Shown here piece by piece: positions 13,709-26,700 of a stretch of DNA of 64,000 nt. Position numbers and translations under genes: made by a program. Position 1 is the stretch's first letter; each line of letters begins with the position of its first letter. The notes under the pieces were generated by a model, which worked only from the letters and a program-made list of their open reading frames with translations, had not been told where the DNA came from and made no database searches. Origin of the DNA: Thamnaconus septentrionalis (lineage: Eukaryota > Chordata > Actinopteri > Tetraodontiformes > Monacanthidae); NCBI GenBank assembly GCA_009823395.1, contig CM020520.1, positions 124,001 through 188,000 of the forward strand, written 5' to 3'.

Positions 13709-16139
13709 CAGGTTGCCAGCGGTGCAGCAGTGCTCTACAGACCCAGGGTGCAGGTGATGGACACACCTCCTCCATCACCTCACTACTGAAACATCTGCTA
13801 CAGCTCCAGTCTCCTCAGCTCTCCATCACGGTGGAAGCTCAACTGCACCAAGACACCAAAGCCTGGGTGGACACAAAAGATTCAACAGGCGCAACCAAAG
13901 ACCAAGAGAGACATTTCAACTGGAGAAACCGGGAAATAGAAAAGCTCTCATTGTCCAAAGGCTGCAGCTTGTGGAATGAAACCCTCTTCCACTCCTCCGT
14001 TCCAGCTCTTCACCTCCATGATGTCTGATCTGACGGTGCTTTTCTTTATTCCCCTCCCCCTCCAGTCCTTCACTCCTCTGCTGGGTCGACCCCAGGTCTA
14101 CCCGGGTCGACCTGGGCTTTCAGCGCCGCTCGCTCTCATCTGCCTTTAACTTGTGTCAGTTCAACGTGTTCTCTGAAGAAAAGCCACAGCACACTGGGCT
14201 GCCTGATGCTGCAGAGTGCACAGCAGCAGATGGAAAAACAATGACGACTTTTCTGAGGTTTGAGTCGAAGTCAAAAGGCCTGAATTTGGATCTTTTGCTC
14301 CAATTTATTGCGTCGCCACATTTTCTTTTGCCAATAAATGGCAAAGAGCAGGTGGTGGAAGTCACTGGCCACTCTTGACTTGTAAATGACCCAGGCCTCA
14401 CTACAAGCACAGATATAATAGTAATAATAATAAGTGTACACGTTGGCTGTGACAAAACCCTTAGAGAGCGAAGAAACCCCGAGAGCAAAATAAAGTCTGG
14501 CGCTAACGTTCATTTAATGGCCTGGATTCATCTCATGATCTCATATTGAGCCGCGAGCTTCATGAAATCACCCTCAGTCTGAGTCAACACCGTTTTCCCT
14601 TCGGCAATTCTTGAGCTCCGCTGCTTTTCTCAAACTCACCACATTCAGACTTCAGACGTTTCATTCACACATCACACGTTCGGCTGCCTCAGATGCAATT
14701 AGACCCACAAAAGAAAGTGCACATAGAGCACACACACACACACACGCACACACACGCTCACTCACACACAGGTCTTGGATTAGCTTTAGATTAGCTCACA
14801 GTGTATCTGCAGGTGCATTAGCGCCCCCACCCTGCTGACCTGTTGCACCATGGGAATGAGGGTTAGTGGCCGGAATCTGGCTGATCAGCCTGGAGCAGCC
14901 ACTGCTATCTGTGGTGAGCTGCGACCTCTCCGCCTCCGCCACCGCATCCTCTCCACCTCCGCAGTCAGCCTCGGCAGCAGCCCATCCATCAGGAGGCCAC
15001 AGACTGGACCTCACGGAGCAGCAGCAGACGGCTGTGCGCTGCTGTGTGAGACCACTTACACTTGGCTGGAGGTTGCCGTGCGTTGGTGCGTGTCTGTGTC
15101 ACACAGCCGATCTTACAAGCTCACCTCCTCCAGGCAATTTATTTTTCAAATTTTCCGGATGGTCAGACTGCAGGAAGTCGCAGCGACGGCTCATTGGCTG
15201 AGGATGATGTGCACGTGTGCAGAGACGGAAGGATAACACGCATGGACAGAGGTCGGTTTCCGTCTTTCAAGCTGAGAAATTCTTACAATTCCAACATCTG
15301 GTCCTGCTGCTGCACGGCGGAGATGATTGTGAGTCCAATTAGACAAAGCAAACTCTGTTTCTGTCATTAGTGCTTCTGAGTGGTTATTCACTCAGCAACA
15401 AGCAGGATCGACTGGCAGCAACATCATTCAGCTCCACATTTATTCCAACTAATTGGATGACGGACGTCGCTGGCCCACGAAGCCCAGACGAGCGGCAGCT
15501 GCTCCTCCGTTGCCGAGGCTGTCGTTGGCGTGCGGGAGGTGCAGGGTGGGGCAGGCGCACTGTTTTGGCCTTCAGGGGGCGTGGCTGACACGTCTGCAGT
15601 GGAATGACAGTGGTGAAGAACAACCAACTGTCCCTCTCATCTTTTCTCTCAGTTTGTCTGAGCGAGTCCGCCGGAGGAGCAGCAGTCACACTTCTGCTCG
15701 TCCAGACTGGCTGGAAAATAATGAGGACCTTCATCCTCCACCTGACAGGTGGCGACGCTAAAACCCCAAAGAGCAAATTCACGGCTTGTTAGCTGCAGCT
15801 CAGCAAGAAGCAGCAGGTCAACACGGAGGAGAAGAAGCACTAATGAAGGACGAGATGGTCGCTCCATCATCAGCCAATGAAAACAGTCATCAAGCAGCAG
15901 CTTCGCTGGCGTCCACTCAGGAAAACTCTCTGTCTGTTTGATGAGTTCATTCTGAGTGGAGAGAATTGATTCACTTCTTGAAGAACCAATGTGTCGTTAT
16001 TAACGATGTCACGTGACAGCAGAGACCAACAGATGTTGGATTTTGTTCGGGACCACGTGATGTCTCACGGTGGTGAGAAAATAAGAAGAACTTTGCCGTT
16101 TCCGCACTGACTGCACGAAGAGCAACCTGCTGCACCACG

Positions 16140-16510
16140 CGGACACGCAACAGCGCTTCCCGCCTCCTCGCGCTCGTTCAGACGCCAATCCACTGTTCAT
16201 TTGAGCCGCCGCGACCGCCGGCTGGGGCTCGAGCCGCAGCCCCGCGACTGCGGGCGCCCGCGTGCGTAAAATCCGAAGATCGCTCGAACGTGACGACGAA
16301 GGTCCGAAGGCTGAGCGCGAGCACGACGATCCACAGCCCGAGCGCGAGGAGCGGCTCCCACCGCCTCGTGTCACCGCAGCGCCGCAGCCGCGCGATTAAC
16401 ATGCGAGGGCGCGTGAAGCGTGTGCGGCTCGCTCCTACCTGCTCCTGCTGCTGCTGCTGCTGCGCCTTCGACGGCGCGCCGCCGCCTTCCTTCGCCGAGG
16501 TCATCACTCA
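16140..16510 (-). promoter_or_regulatory. CpG-rich zone around dpp6 exon 1S
   Basis: CpG dinucleotides are dense from about 16140 to 16500 (for example GCGCGAGCACGACG and GGCGCGCCGCCGCC), in contrast with the CpG-poor introns on either side. It covers exon 1S and the first 300 bases of its intron. This is the usual setting of a vertebrate promoter, so I take it as the short-isoform promoter region. No TATA box is evident. Confidence 0.6.
16439..16504 (-). CDS. dpp6: dpp6 alternative first exon, short isoform (1S), coding part
   Basis: The coding part is 22 codons: MTSAKEGGGAPSKA, six glutamines, then EQ. The human short isoform starts MTTAKEPSASGKS, then QQQ and EQ, so the start, the lysines and the glutamine-rich end before the junction correspond. 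The ATG is at 16504-16502, with an in-frame TGA just upstream at 16510-16508, so this start is forced. The exon ends GAGCAG before GTAGGA at 16438-16433, a good donor. Phase 0 joins directly to ELVGSNPP of exon 2. The glutamines are pure CAG codons, so the length may vary between individuals or species. The flanking DNA (about 16140-16500) is CpG-rich, as expected of a promoter-proximal exon. The 5' untranslated boundary cannot be placed. The resulting cytoplasmic tail is short, and in mammals this form is the predominant brain isoform. Confidence 0.9.
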
Positions 16511-16720
16511 CTGCAGGGAAGCACGACGACGATGAAGATGAAGAGGAAGAAGAGAAGAAGAGGAGGAAGAATCCCCGACAGCAGCCAAAGATGCAAAATG
16601 TGCAGAAAAAAACAACACAAAGGAAGCGCGCAGCGGAGGAAAAGGAGGAAAAAGAAGAAGAAAAACGAGGAGAAGAAAGAGAAGAAAGGAACCGACTGAC
16701 AGCAGCGGCGGGATTCTGCG
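16511..16720 (-). other. Pyrimidine-rich stretch upstream of exon 1S start
   Basis: On the dpp6 sense strand this is CTTCTT/CCTCTT-rich and ends CTTCCCTGCAG at about 16511, nine bases or so before the ATG. It is probably 5' untranslated sequence, but it also has the form of a splice acceptor, which would allow a further upstream non-coding exon to join here. Confidence 0.45.
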
Positions 16721-18226
16721 TCTCAGCGGCCAAGGTGTGAAATAACAAGTGGAGAGAGAGAGAGAGAATCAGGGATGGGGGAGGGGGCGGAGTTTGGGGG
16801 GGGACGACGACGACGACGACGGTGCGTCACTTTACAAAACGCCTGCTGCGGGAGCTCGTGCTCGTCCAGTCAACGCAGGCGCAATGTGAGACAGAGTGCC
16901 CCCCCCACACACACACACACACACACACAGCATCAAACATTGACAGGCTACATTGTTTCTACTCGGTCGCTGCTAAAATTAAAACCGTCTCATTTGATCA
17001 CATCCAACAAGAGGGAGGGAGGGGGAGGAGCCACCAGCAGAGGGAGCCAATCACACAGCTGATGGTTTGTTTTAGCATCCATCTGGAGGGAAGGAGTGAA
17101 GGTCTGGAAGGAAAACGTTGGCAGATGATGGGACAAACTTGTCGTTCATAAACAAACTGATCTTTACTGCCAGTTTAGGCAGGAAGCAGCTGATTGATAC
17201 TTCCTGTGAGTGAAATTAGCCCACAGAGATCCACAGCTTCTGTCAACAAGTTCATCAGATATTTGTCTTCCATCCTTGGCGCCGGTGGAGCAGCGTCATC
17301 ACGCAACTGATGGGTGAAACACTCCATTGATCTCCAGAGAACAGCAGAGTCTCCAGTGTTGATACTGAATGAGAGCAGCAGCAGCAGCAGCCACACAGTG
17401 TTTGAAGGTGTTTCAATGTGACTGGCTGTAAAACTCTCTGACTGCCAGATGCTCCTGCAGTATATTGTAATTAGTGGAACCTGTTAGGAGTCAGGCTGAT
17501 GGGAACAAATGCTTTTCATGAAGCTAAATTTTCCCAACAAATAAATGCTGTTGTTACTTTCCAGAACCTTTTTCCTTTGATTGCATGAATAAAAATAAAG
17601 ATGTTCAATCTCCTGCCAGTCGGCTGCCAGTGAAAAGAGTTTGGCTGGGCGTTAATTAACACCTGAGTCTGCAGCTTGACACGTTCACTGAACAGGTTTG
17701 CAACCCAACATGCGGTGCAGTTAATTAAAATCAGGTGTAGGCTGGAAAGTCAATTACCCTTGAATCCCAGCAGAATGACTCCAGCGCTGCCTTGTGTGAC
17801 CAGCAGAGCAAAGCAGGAAAAAAGAGCTGCGTCCTTCAGAGAGCAGCAGAATCAAAGGCAGAACTCAGTGCAGGCAGCAGAATATTACTGAGTGTCAAAC
17901 TAAACATCCGTCCAATCCACCTCACTGGAATTAGTCGGGTTACAGCAGCTTTGCCCTTTGATTTGACACCATGCATGTTGGCCCATGCATTGTGCTTTGC
18001 CATGGCAAAAGACATCAAGGGACGGATCAAAGGGACGCATCAGCCAATCAGCTGGAGACGCAGCTAATAGTTGCAAAGCAAATCTGCCTGATTGTCTATT
18101 GGACTGAAGGTCCAAAAGCAAAGCAGCCATCAGGCTACAAACCCATGAAGAAAAACTTTGCTGACATCAAAATAGAAGAAAATCAATTGGAATAAATCCC
18201 ACATAATGACGGAGCACAAAGTGAGT

Positions 18227-18248
18227 GCAGCGCCCCCTGCAGGCCACG
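18227..18248 (-). promoter_or_regulatory. CTCF-like motif
   Basis: On the minus strand TGGCCTGCAGGGGGCGCTG fits the extended CTCF core. Motif match only. Confidence 0.45.
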
Positions 18249-18620
18249 AATGGTGCTGCAGACAGACTTCAACCTCTTCTGAAATGCACTGCAACAAACT
18301 TCCCTCTCAACTTCGACTCTCCTGGTTGGCGGAGCCCCCCCGTTGTCTTGGCCTGCGCCCCTCGTGACCTCAGAAGAGGAACGAAGCTGCTGGCGGCCTG
18401 CGGCCTCCTCCTCCGCCACCACTGCCTGTGTTCACCGATCCAGACGATGATGTATGAAGGCAAACGGCAGCAACCAATCAATCAGCTGGGAAACGATGGT
18501 GGCCACTCTGAGATGGAGCCCTATTGGCTGATGACGGATGCTGTGTGGTGGCACAACACAATCGCCAGCGTAGTGCAGCTGAGTGGACAAACCTGGCCCG
18601 GTCCCTGTGTGTTGACAGAT

Positions 18621-18641
18621 GGACAGCAGGGGGCGCCGCTG
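18621..18641 (+). promoter_or_regulatory. CTCF-like motif
   Basis: GACAGCAGGGGGCGCCGCTG is a close match to the CTCF core, lying 380 bases from an oppositely oriented match. Motif match only. Confidence 0.45.
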
Positions 18642-18980
18642 ATGGATGCTGCACTCAGGCGGTGGTTGTGGTTAAAATACGCATTCAGGTGAAAAAGTCG
18701 AGAATGAAGCGGCGACGTTGCCATGGAGCCAATCAGACGCAGTCGGCAGGCTGCAGCAAACAGCCAATAATGAGCCTCGAGCACTTTTGTTGCTGTGGTT
18801 CTTTATTTCCTATTAAAATGGTCAAAGAAATCCCACCATGCGGGATGCTAAAGCACATGCTATGCTATTGCTTGGTCTCGGCGCTGATTATACTCGTGTA
18901 ATTACCAGGACGGCGTCCACGGACACTTGGCGCCGATGCTACTGTTGATAAATAGAATTACTGCTGCCTCCAATTAACCT

Positions 18981-19014
<34 letters not shown>
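18981..19014. repeat. (CAG)11 microsatellite
   Basis: Pure run, CTG on the dpp6 sense strand, within the long-isoform intron. Confidence 0.97.
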
Positions 19015-19018
<4 letters not shown>

Positions 19019-19776
19019 CAGTCGCACTCAGAGAGGTGCAGCGGTCGCTGGATACAACCGGATACTGCTGGATACAGTAGAATACAACTACCCCCTGAGG
19101 GTTCTGGACTAATCCTGACCAGGGCCAAAACAATGTGATCTGATTGGACGAGCTTGGCCGTTCGGTACAGACAACATGTGCACAGTTTGCAACAAAAACT
19201 ACTTTTCGCCTCAAGTGGGAGTTGAAAACTTGTTTGATTTATATTTCTTTCCAATTTTGCAATGCCAAACTGGAAGACGGGCCTGAAAATGCAGTGCTGG
19301 AAACCAGCCAGTGAAGCACCATCGGTGTTGTCTGTACTACACCACTTTTGCAACCCTTGTTTGCATTTCCCTTCACTTTCCTGCTTCCCTGCGCTTGAAA
19401 TTTCAGCACCTTGAGGGATTTAATCTTGTGCAAACACGTCATGGCAGCTGTAAAATGTGTCCCCAAGGTGCCCATCTGCAAGGAGAGGCTGCTATCTAAA
19501 ATTCTCTCTCTATATATATATATGTATGTATGTATACATAGTTACAGCCAGTGCCGCTCTGCTAGAATACATCCCTTCACTCCATACGGCCCGAGCCATC
19601 TATCAGCATTGGATTAATTCTACCACATCCAAACCGGCGGCGGCGAGTGGAACTGGTGAGATGGGATGAGGCCAAAAAACTACAGTTGTATAAGATGTCA
19701 TCTTTTTTTCCCCCTGCGCTTCTTATTATTTCCTGTGAGGCGGCAGCTCTCGATACGAGACCACCATGACCCCTGT

Positions 19777-19781
<5 letters not shown>

Positions 19782-19812
<31 letters not shown>
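19782..19812. repeat. (GA)15 microsatellite
   Basis: Dinucleotide run with one GAAAGA interruption at its start. Confidence 0.95.
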
Positions 19813-19813
<1 letters not shown>

Positions 19814-22199
19814 CTGGCAGACTCCACCACTCGACGCCTCAATCTCTCCTGCAGCCTCTCGCTCTTGTTTGTTGGCACATGACAGCAAACGCTGGGATAT
19901 TGGAGGAGAGGAGGAATAAAACCAAAGTAATTGCTTCTCTGTCTCTCCCGCTGCTCCACACGCTCTCTCTCTCTCTCTCCGTCTGTCTCTCTCTCTCTTC
20001 TTGCAAACAGCCTGTGTGAGCTACTTCCATCAAGACGACTCTGATTGTCATCCACACTGAGGATGGTGGGATGGAGGGATGGACTGATGGAGGGATGAAG
20101 GGATGAAGGGATACGCTGGCTCCTCCTTCTGGCAACACCTGGGTTCTACGCATGTAGAAAACCATCATTGTTGTTGTTTGTTATTTACTGCGTGTCTGTG
20201 CATGCCACTGTGTTGTCCCACTGCACTATGAAAGAAACAAGTTGATGATGCCGAAGCCCCATTGCTCTGGACCAATGGGAGAGAAGAAGAAGTGTTGGTG
20301 GTGGCAGTAAACAGTTTGACAGTGCAGCATCTATTCAAGCCCTTCGACAGACCGACACCACTGTGCAGTGACAAAGGACAGGCGGACACTGACAGGAGGC
20401 TGATGCAGTGAATGGCTCCTTCACAGACTAACACTTCTCACCCACACCCCCGGCAGCACCTGAACGCATCACGCTCAGCCCAGAGGCCTGGAAGACATCA
20501 GCACCTGGCAGAGGACCCAGAGCTGTTGACATCAGGAGCCGGGCTGAGATGGACCACTTAATGGACAGCTCGGACCAGGAGGCACAACAGGCTGTTTCCT
20601 GCTCAGGAGACCACGCTGAGTGCAGAACACTAAGCAGCACTTATCATAGTGGAGCTTCTAGAACAAACACAAAACACTCAGAACCAGAAGACCAGAGGAT
20701 TCTCTTTCTGTCACACTTTACTGTCAGGTTGTGTGTTTCAACATTAGCAGATTGCAGCAGCGGGACGAGAGCGGCTCGCTCGCCACGCACCACTTTTCAC
20801 CGTAATCAGTTTGCATCTCATTTCACAGGAGCACAAAGTGGCTCGGCTCACCGCATCTGTATTCATGCGGCTCGGGCTAATGTGATAAATATTAAACCAC
20901 GGGACTCCATTAGCATGGGAGTCAGTAAAAATGCTAAGATGACGTTGTTGTTTGTGCCGCGCTGGCTCGCTAAACAATCCGATTTGACCTCGTGGACGGA
21001 TGACCTTGAAGTGAGAAAACCTGTCTCCCTTTTTTTCCCTCAGTAACAATTTACATGAAGGAAAAAGACGATTCTGGCAGTTTCGCAATGTCAGTGGGCC
21101 AACAGAAGCTCAAAGTCACAGCAAGCTTTGGCCAAAGTTCCCTTGAACAGCTTGGCTGGAATGTGCCATCACTCCGACAGCTTCACTGTTTTAATCTAAA
21201 TCTCCCTCCAGACAAACTCATGGCTTCTCACCAGCGATCACACGTGAAGACACTTGATCGTTCACGGAAGCAAACAATTTGAGCTCAGCTGCTGCAGACA
21301 GTCAAGATATCAAATCTGTGTCTTTATGGTGTCCAAAGGAAAAACCTCCTGTTTCTGATGAAGAAGCAACTCATCCACAGTTTCTTACAGGGACGCTGTG
21401 TTCAAGTCCAACAGTGTTTCTTAATTCATTCATGAATAAAACAGTGCTGCTGCCAATTTAAAACGCCATCATCCACGAGTCCTCAATGGGAGAAAAACAA
21501 CAATTTAAAATTACCTTCTTCTTGTGGCAGATTAGAAAACAGACAATTTACCACTTTTCTTGGTGAAAGAGGTTATTAGTGTGTAGGATGAAAAAAAAAA
21601 AATTCATGTTTCATCATCCTTCTAGAAAACATAATGAGGAGAAGCAACTCAGAAAGGAGCGATTGACCTGACACACCAGCTGCCAAGGTGGAAACACTGG
21701 AGGAGGTGGCAGAGAAACAAGCAGACACTCCTTCCTGCCTCTTAATTCCAGGCCGTAGGTTCAGTGTGGCGATCCCTGATCCCCAAACCCAACCCTACAC
21801 CGGAGCTACTGCCCTAACTCCAGGAAGTAGCTTCAGTGGCCGACCGTGGCTCTGCACATTCTGTTCTTCTGACTGACCGAGAAGCAGAGCGGCGTCTCCA
21901 GATGAAGCTCCAGGTGAAGCTCTGTTCCTCCAGATGAAGATGGCTCATCATGGCATGGAATCACACTTTGCCAGTTTGCAGCTTTAGACGGACAAATGAA
22001 TCCATTACAAAGAAATGCAGCAAAGCTGTGAGAGAAAGCTGTTTTTTAACTACCCCCCCGACCCCCCACCATTCTCTAACTGAGCCATTAGTTTGAACCT
22101 GCAGTCTGCTGCAGAGCCTGGAGCTGCCGCTGCTGCTGCCACTTCCTGGACCGTGATGAATCAGGAGTTGGGAGGACATTCGTCACACCGGCTCTCCGT

Positions 22200-22560
22200 T
22201 TCTTCCTCCCCACCCCTCCGCCCCCCCTCCCCGTCCCTGCCCCTCCCTCCAACCTCCCCTCCTCCCCCTCGGCCTCACTTCCTGCGACTCGTCGCTCAGT
22301 CCTTCAACCTCCACGGTCGTTTCATTCCTCACAGGAAAAAAAAGAGAAGCTTTGTTGTGAATTTGTCACGGCGGCAGCGTGGATGTTGTGCCCTTGGGTT
22401 TTCTCCAGCACGGTGGCGCCGGCGACAGCCGCGACACTCGGCTCTGCAGCGCCGCTGAGGTGGACGGAGGCGGCGGGCGATAAATGTTTCCGACACTGAT
22501 GTGAAATTGTTGCCGCAAGGAAGGAATTTAAATACGGACGCTGAACAGACACGAGTCGTG
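22200..22560. promoter_or_regulatory. CpG- and C-rich segment in the long-isoform intron
   Basis: A C-rich stretch (22200-22290) is followed by a CpG-dense one (22355-22480, for example GGCGCCGGCGACAGCCGCGA). No exon with splice signals could be assigned on either strand. It may be an orphan CpG island or an enhancer. Confidence 0.35.
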
Positions 22561-23727
22561 CTGTGGAAATGGAAAGGTCTCATATTTCACACACGTTCCT
22601 CCATCCTGGAAATACAGGAACACTGCAGACTGAGCCCTCTGTTTACAGCCTGCTGCTAGGCTGACTGGAGGCTGCTGCAAATTTCACAGGTTTAGATGGA
22701 GGCAAAAAAAAGGTAGTGTCTGACGGCGGAGCCAACGGGAGGCTAGGGCTGCGGATGCTACCTGTGCCCTTTGTGATGTCACAGAGGACAGATTCCAATG
22801 TCTAAAGGAACCCTGGAAGGAATAATTGTGGAAAAATGAACACTACAAAACATAGGACCTTTAAAGAGCAAATTATTGATCGACTGTGCAACCACGGATG
22901 GTGAAGATGCTGATGATTTTCTCGTGTGCGCCAGGAGTCAGGAAAAACACTGGTAGTGGTTTCACTGTCGGTTGAGGCCGAATTCCACTCGACACATCAT
23001 CCAGGAAGTGGCGCGCAGAAAAGCTACAACAGTTCCAGAAGAAAAAATGACTCATCTGAAGACAGAGCCAATTAGCTGCCATCTGCAGCTGATTTGAGGT
23101 AATTATTAAAGTAGTGGGAATGCAGGCCTCGTGCCCCCAGGGAGTTTTCCTCTGTATGATTGGAAATATTGAAGGAGAGATTGCCGGCGGGGGGATACTT
23201 CTTGGAAGAGGCCAATAAAATAACTCATTAAAACTTTCCCATCTCCCAAGACGGAAGATAAGCAACTGTGAGAGCTCATGCAGTTTCTGACCGGGACAAA
23301 AGCAAAATAACCTCCACGGACAGAACTTCACTTCCACTGAGGTCTGTCCGACTCCCGTCGCTACCTGTGACCCTGAATGAATGAATGAATACTTTACTTT
23401 TGAAGATGTAGGTCATGCATTACACAGATCAATCATGAAGGCTATTTAACAACTGTTGATAGATTATCTACAAATCCAAAAACCCAGTAGGAGGAAGCAG
23501 GAGCAACCCTGGCTTTAATAACGGGCCTTTGTTGGCCACAGACACAGCCTGATTACACTGTGTGTGTAGCCAAGGCATGGCGAGCGTGAGCTCACTGAGA
23601 GGAGAACTTCTTCAAGGGGCTCTGGGTGTTGGAGCCTGGATGAGCCTGAAGTGAACAACAGCCAGTGGAGACTGAGCAGTCTGACAACCAATGACAGGCT
23701 TTGTACGGATGAATTAACACCTTGATG

Positions 23728-23786
<59 letters not shown>

Positions 23787-26700
23787 GGTTTCAGCCCAGA
23801 CCGACAGTTTAAGTTTTTCCCAGGAGCTGAGTGATGGTGATGTCACAAAGGGCATTGATGCCTCTCCCAGCCAACTGCTTCCAATGTCTGGGACCTTGTC
23901 TGTGGACAATGAATTAACTCTGCCACACTGCTCCACTGGAGTCTGGGATGAGAAGTAGAGATTATGAAACTGACGCATTAATGATCAAAACCGACGTTCT
24001 TCACCAAACAAACTGCTTCAAAGTGCTTTGTTTGCTACACAACCGTGCAAAATTGAAACCACGCCGTCCACAACTTGTGTTTGTCTTCGATGCAACAAAC
24101 ATCCTGAGCAGGGAAACCAAAGTCACTGGCACCAGGCGTCACTGAGTGAAAAGAGAAAAGGAACAAAGCCAAAATCTTCTGGTTCCGGCGGTGGGAGGGT
24201 CTTCCCCGCCATTGGCCAGGGCAAAACCCTCCTCCACTAAATAACTTGGAAAGGGTTGGAGAGCAAACAGGAAATGAGTGACAGTCTGTGGGGCCTGGCA
24301 GGTGGTTGGTATGAGAACAGAGTGCAGCCTCCATGGGTAAGAAACACAGGAGGAGAAATAATCAGACAGGAGGAGGAACAGCTGAGGTGCATTAACACGT
24401 TAAAACTAAGAGGAGTCTGGAGGATTTGTTTTCCAATAAGAAATGCAGCTGCAGTACGGACTCCATACAGACTACATGCTACAAAATATATTTGGAATAT
24501 ATTGGAAACGAGGCTCTACCTGCCACTAATCTGAGCTACTGCCGGATAAAAGTAACTATTAGAATAACACAGTTCAGCTGTGGCTCCTGCATCAGTGAGA
24601 CCGACTGGCAGCTGTTTGTTCACCACTTCATCCAAAAGAAAAGTAACATTCAGCCGCACTAAACTACATATACTGTATGTGTAGATATATATTCTTTTAA
24701 ATTCAGAAGTTTTACAAAAGCTTACATGATGTTGCCAACATTGTTCAGTGTGAACGCCTGTGGGTGCAATTTGTGGTTTCCCACACACAGCTGGAGAGAA
24801 CATTTCTCTCATGGAGCCCACACATCCAGCACGGACGTGCTGTTAATGCGCTGACATGAGTTTAATTGTATTATTATAACTGAAGGACAAAACAGTCAAA
24901 GGTTAAAACCAATATGTCTGTAGAAATTTGAGTGGCAATACAAACTGAGAATGAGGATTCTCATCCAAACACACATTGGAGACGGCCGCCATCCCATCAT
25001 TCATCCTCGTCATAAAGAAAATTCAGTTTGAGCAGCAGGAACGAGGACAATAATACAGAAACAATCGGTGCAGAAGCAGAGAGAAAACGAGTGGACAAAG
25101 TCACCGCTGAAAGCAAGAGTTACTCAACGTTTCCTTTTTGTTTTTAAATGATGAGAAATAAATCAGTTAAAAGTCCGACACGCACAACCGACGATTAGCA
25201 GCAGCACTTTTGTGGTACTTTGCACCTCACACACAGCACAGTGTGTGGAGTCTTCAGCCAGGTGGACAAAATGGGAATAAAAACAACAACAACAACAAAA
25301 TGGCGTTGGAACAGCCATGGACTGAAGAGGACGGGGTGGTGCGAGCAAGGTGTTCTTCAGACGGTGGGAGGTCCACTCTCTCTCTGCAGCCTCACGCTCT
25401 CTTGATCAAAGTGTCCACTAGAAGCAGCGTGACTCCGCCGCCTTGTGCACCGTGGAGACAACAAGCCTTCAGAGTGACGAGATGAGAAGGAGCCGCGTTG
25501 GAGGCGGTGAATTTATTTTTCAGGTAAAGTGGCGGTGGAAGATGCGGAGAGTTTTATCACTGAGGACGGAGGACGGTTGTGGCTTCAGTTAGCAGCTGCA
25601 TCAAGCTGATTTACGCCTCACATCATGTGAAGCTGCTGCAGGGTTCGTATCTGAAAACACTGAGGGTCAGAAGGTCAAACATGGAGTTCGCGACCCCAAA
25701 CTGAATGACAAGAAGGCGAGAAGAAACCAGAGGAGAGACAACGAAAAGAAAGAGGTGCAGAAAACAGGACAAGAATGTAAAACAAACCACAAGTAAAAAC
25801 CTCAGCAGTCTGAGATAAAACTACAAACAAACTTGAAACAGATTTTCATCATAAAAGTCAAGTATTATATTTCTCAGCCAAGCCCACCTCCTTAAATCCA
25901 TGCTGCTGAGCCGGAACGTCTCATCAGCCCAATCACGATTCAGTCACACATGACTTTAACTGGGAGAGACAAAACAAAATCCCTGTTCTGACAACACAAG
26001 CTGCTCTGCTCTGCCGACAGCGATGGCCCAGTGATCACCCGCTGGGATTCAGCCATCAAGACACTCAAAAAAATCATAAAACGTCTCAGCAATTAGAGGT
26101 GAGTGCAGGTTGGGAGTTTGCGACTTGATGAAGTGGCATCGGCGAGGCAGGAAGTCCACTCGTCCGACCAACCCTGTCCGACCCTGCTCCATCAAAACAG
26201 GAACGGAGCTGCAGCAGGAGAGCAATCAGCAGCAGCCAGAGACAGAGTTTAATGGCCACGTCGGGAGGCTTCAGGGCCAATCGCACAATAATTACACTCT
26301 TGACAGTCAAGGCTGCAGCAGAGCAGCTTCCTCCAGCAAACAGAGGATGGCGCCGTGGATCAGCTGCCAGATGACAGATGACTGTGTGTGTGTGTGTGTG
26401 AGAAGGTGGTTCCAAATCTCAGGTCCAGCTCAGGATGACCAGAGCTTGGATGCTTTGATTCCATCCTGTCTGAGGCGCCGCCCATCTTATCACCTCACCA
26501 GGCAGCAGCAGCAGCAGCTCCAGTTCTACAGCTGCTGTATCTTCCATCAGCAGCCTGCAATCGCACAGCAGCTCCAGCAGGAAGCATGTCAGAAAGGTCC
26601 TGGGGAGGTTGTGTTCAAGATGCTGGCTGTCATGGCCATTGGAAACCATTGAATCACCGTCCATGTTGGTCCTGACGGTCTGGAGCACGAACCAGCACAA

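Larger units (their letters stand above)
9413..16000. other. Shared intron, 9.4-16.0 kb
   Basis: No exon recognised. It contains G-rich tracts at 11676-11713 and 11842-11895, microsatellites listed separately at 12.1, 12.8 and 13.6-13.7 kb, a (CCA)n run at 13209-13231, and imperfect CA repeats at 14729-14770. At 14083-14116 GGGTCGACC occurs twice with overlapping short palindromes. The remainder looks unique. Confidence 0.55.
16721..22000. other. Long-isoform intron, 16.7-22.0 kb
   Basis: No exon recognised. It holds a (GAC)n run at 16803-16820, CA at 16905-16929, two CTCF-like cores near 18.2 and 18.6 kb, a cluster of CCAAT motifs at 18044-18768, a CAG run at 18981-19014, (GA)n at 19782-19812, (CT)n at 19961-20000 and a GGAT-rich degenerate minisatellite at 20060-20112. 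Confidence 0.55.
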
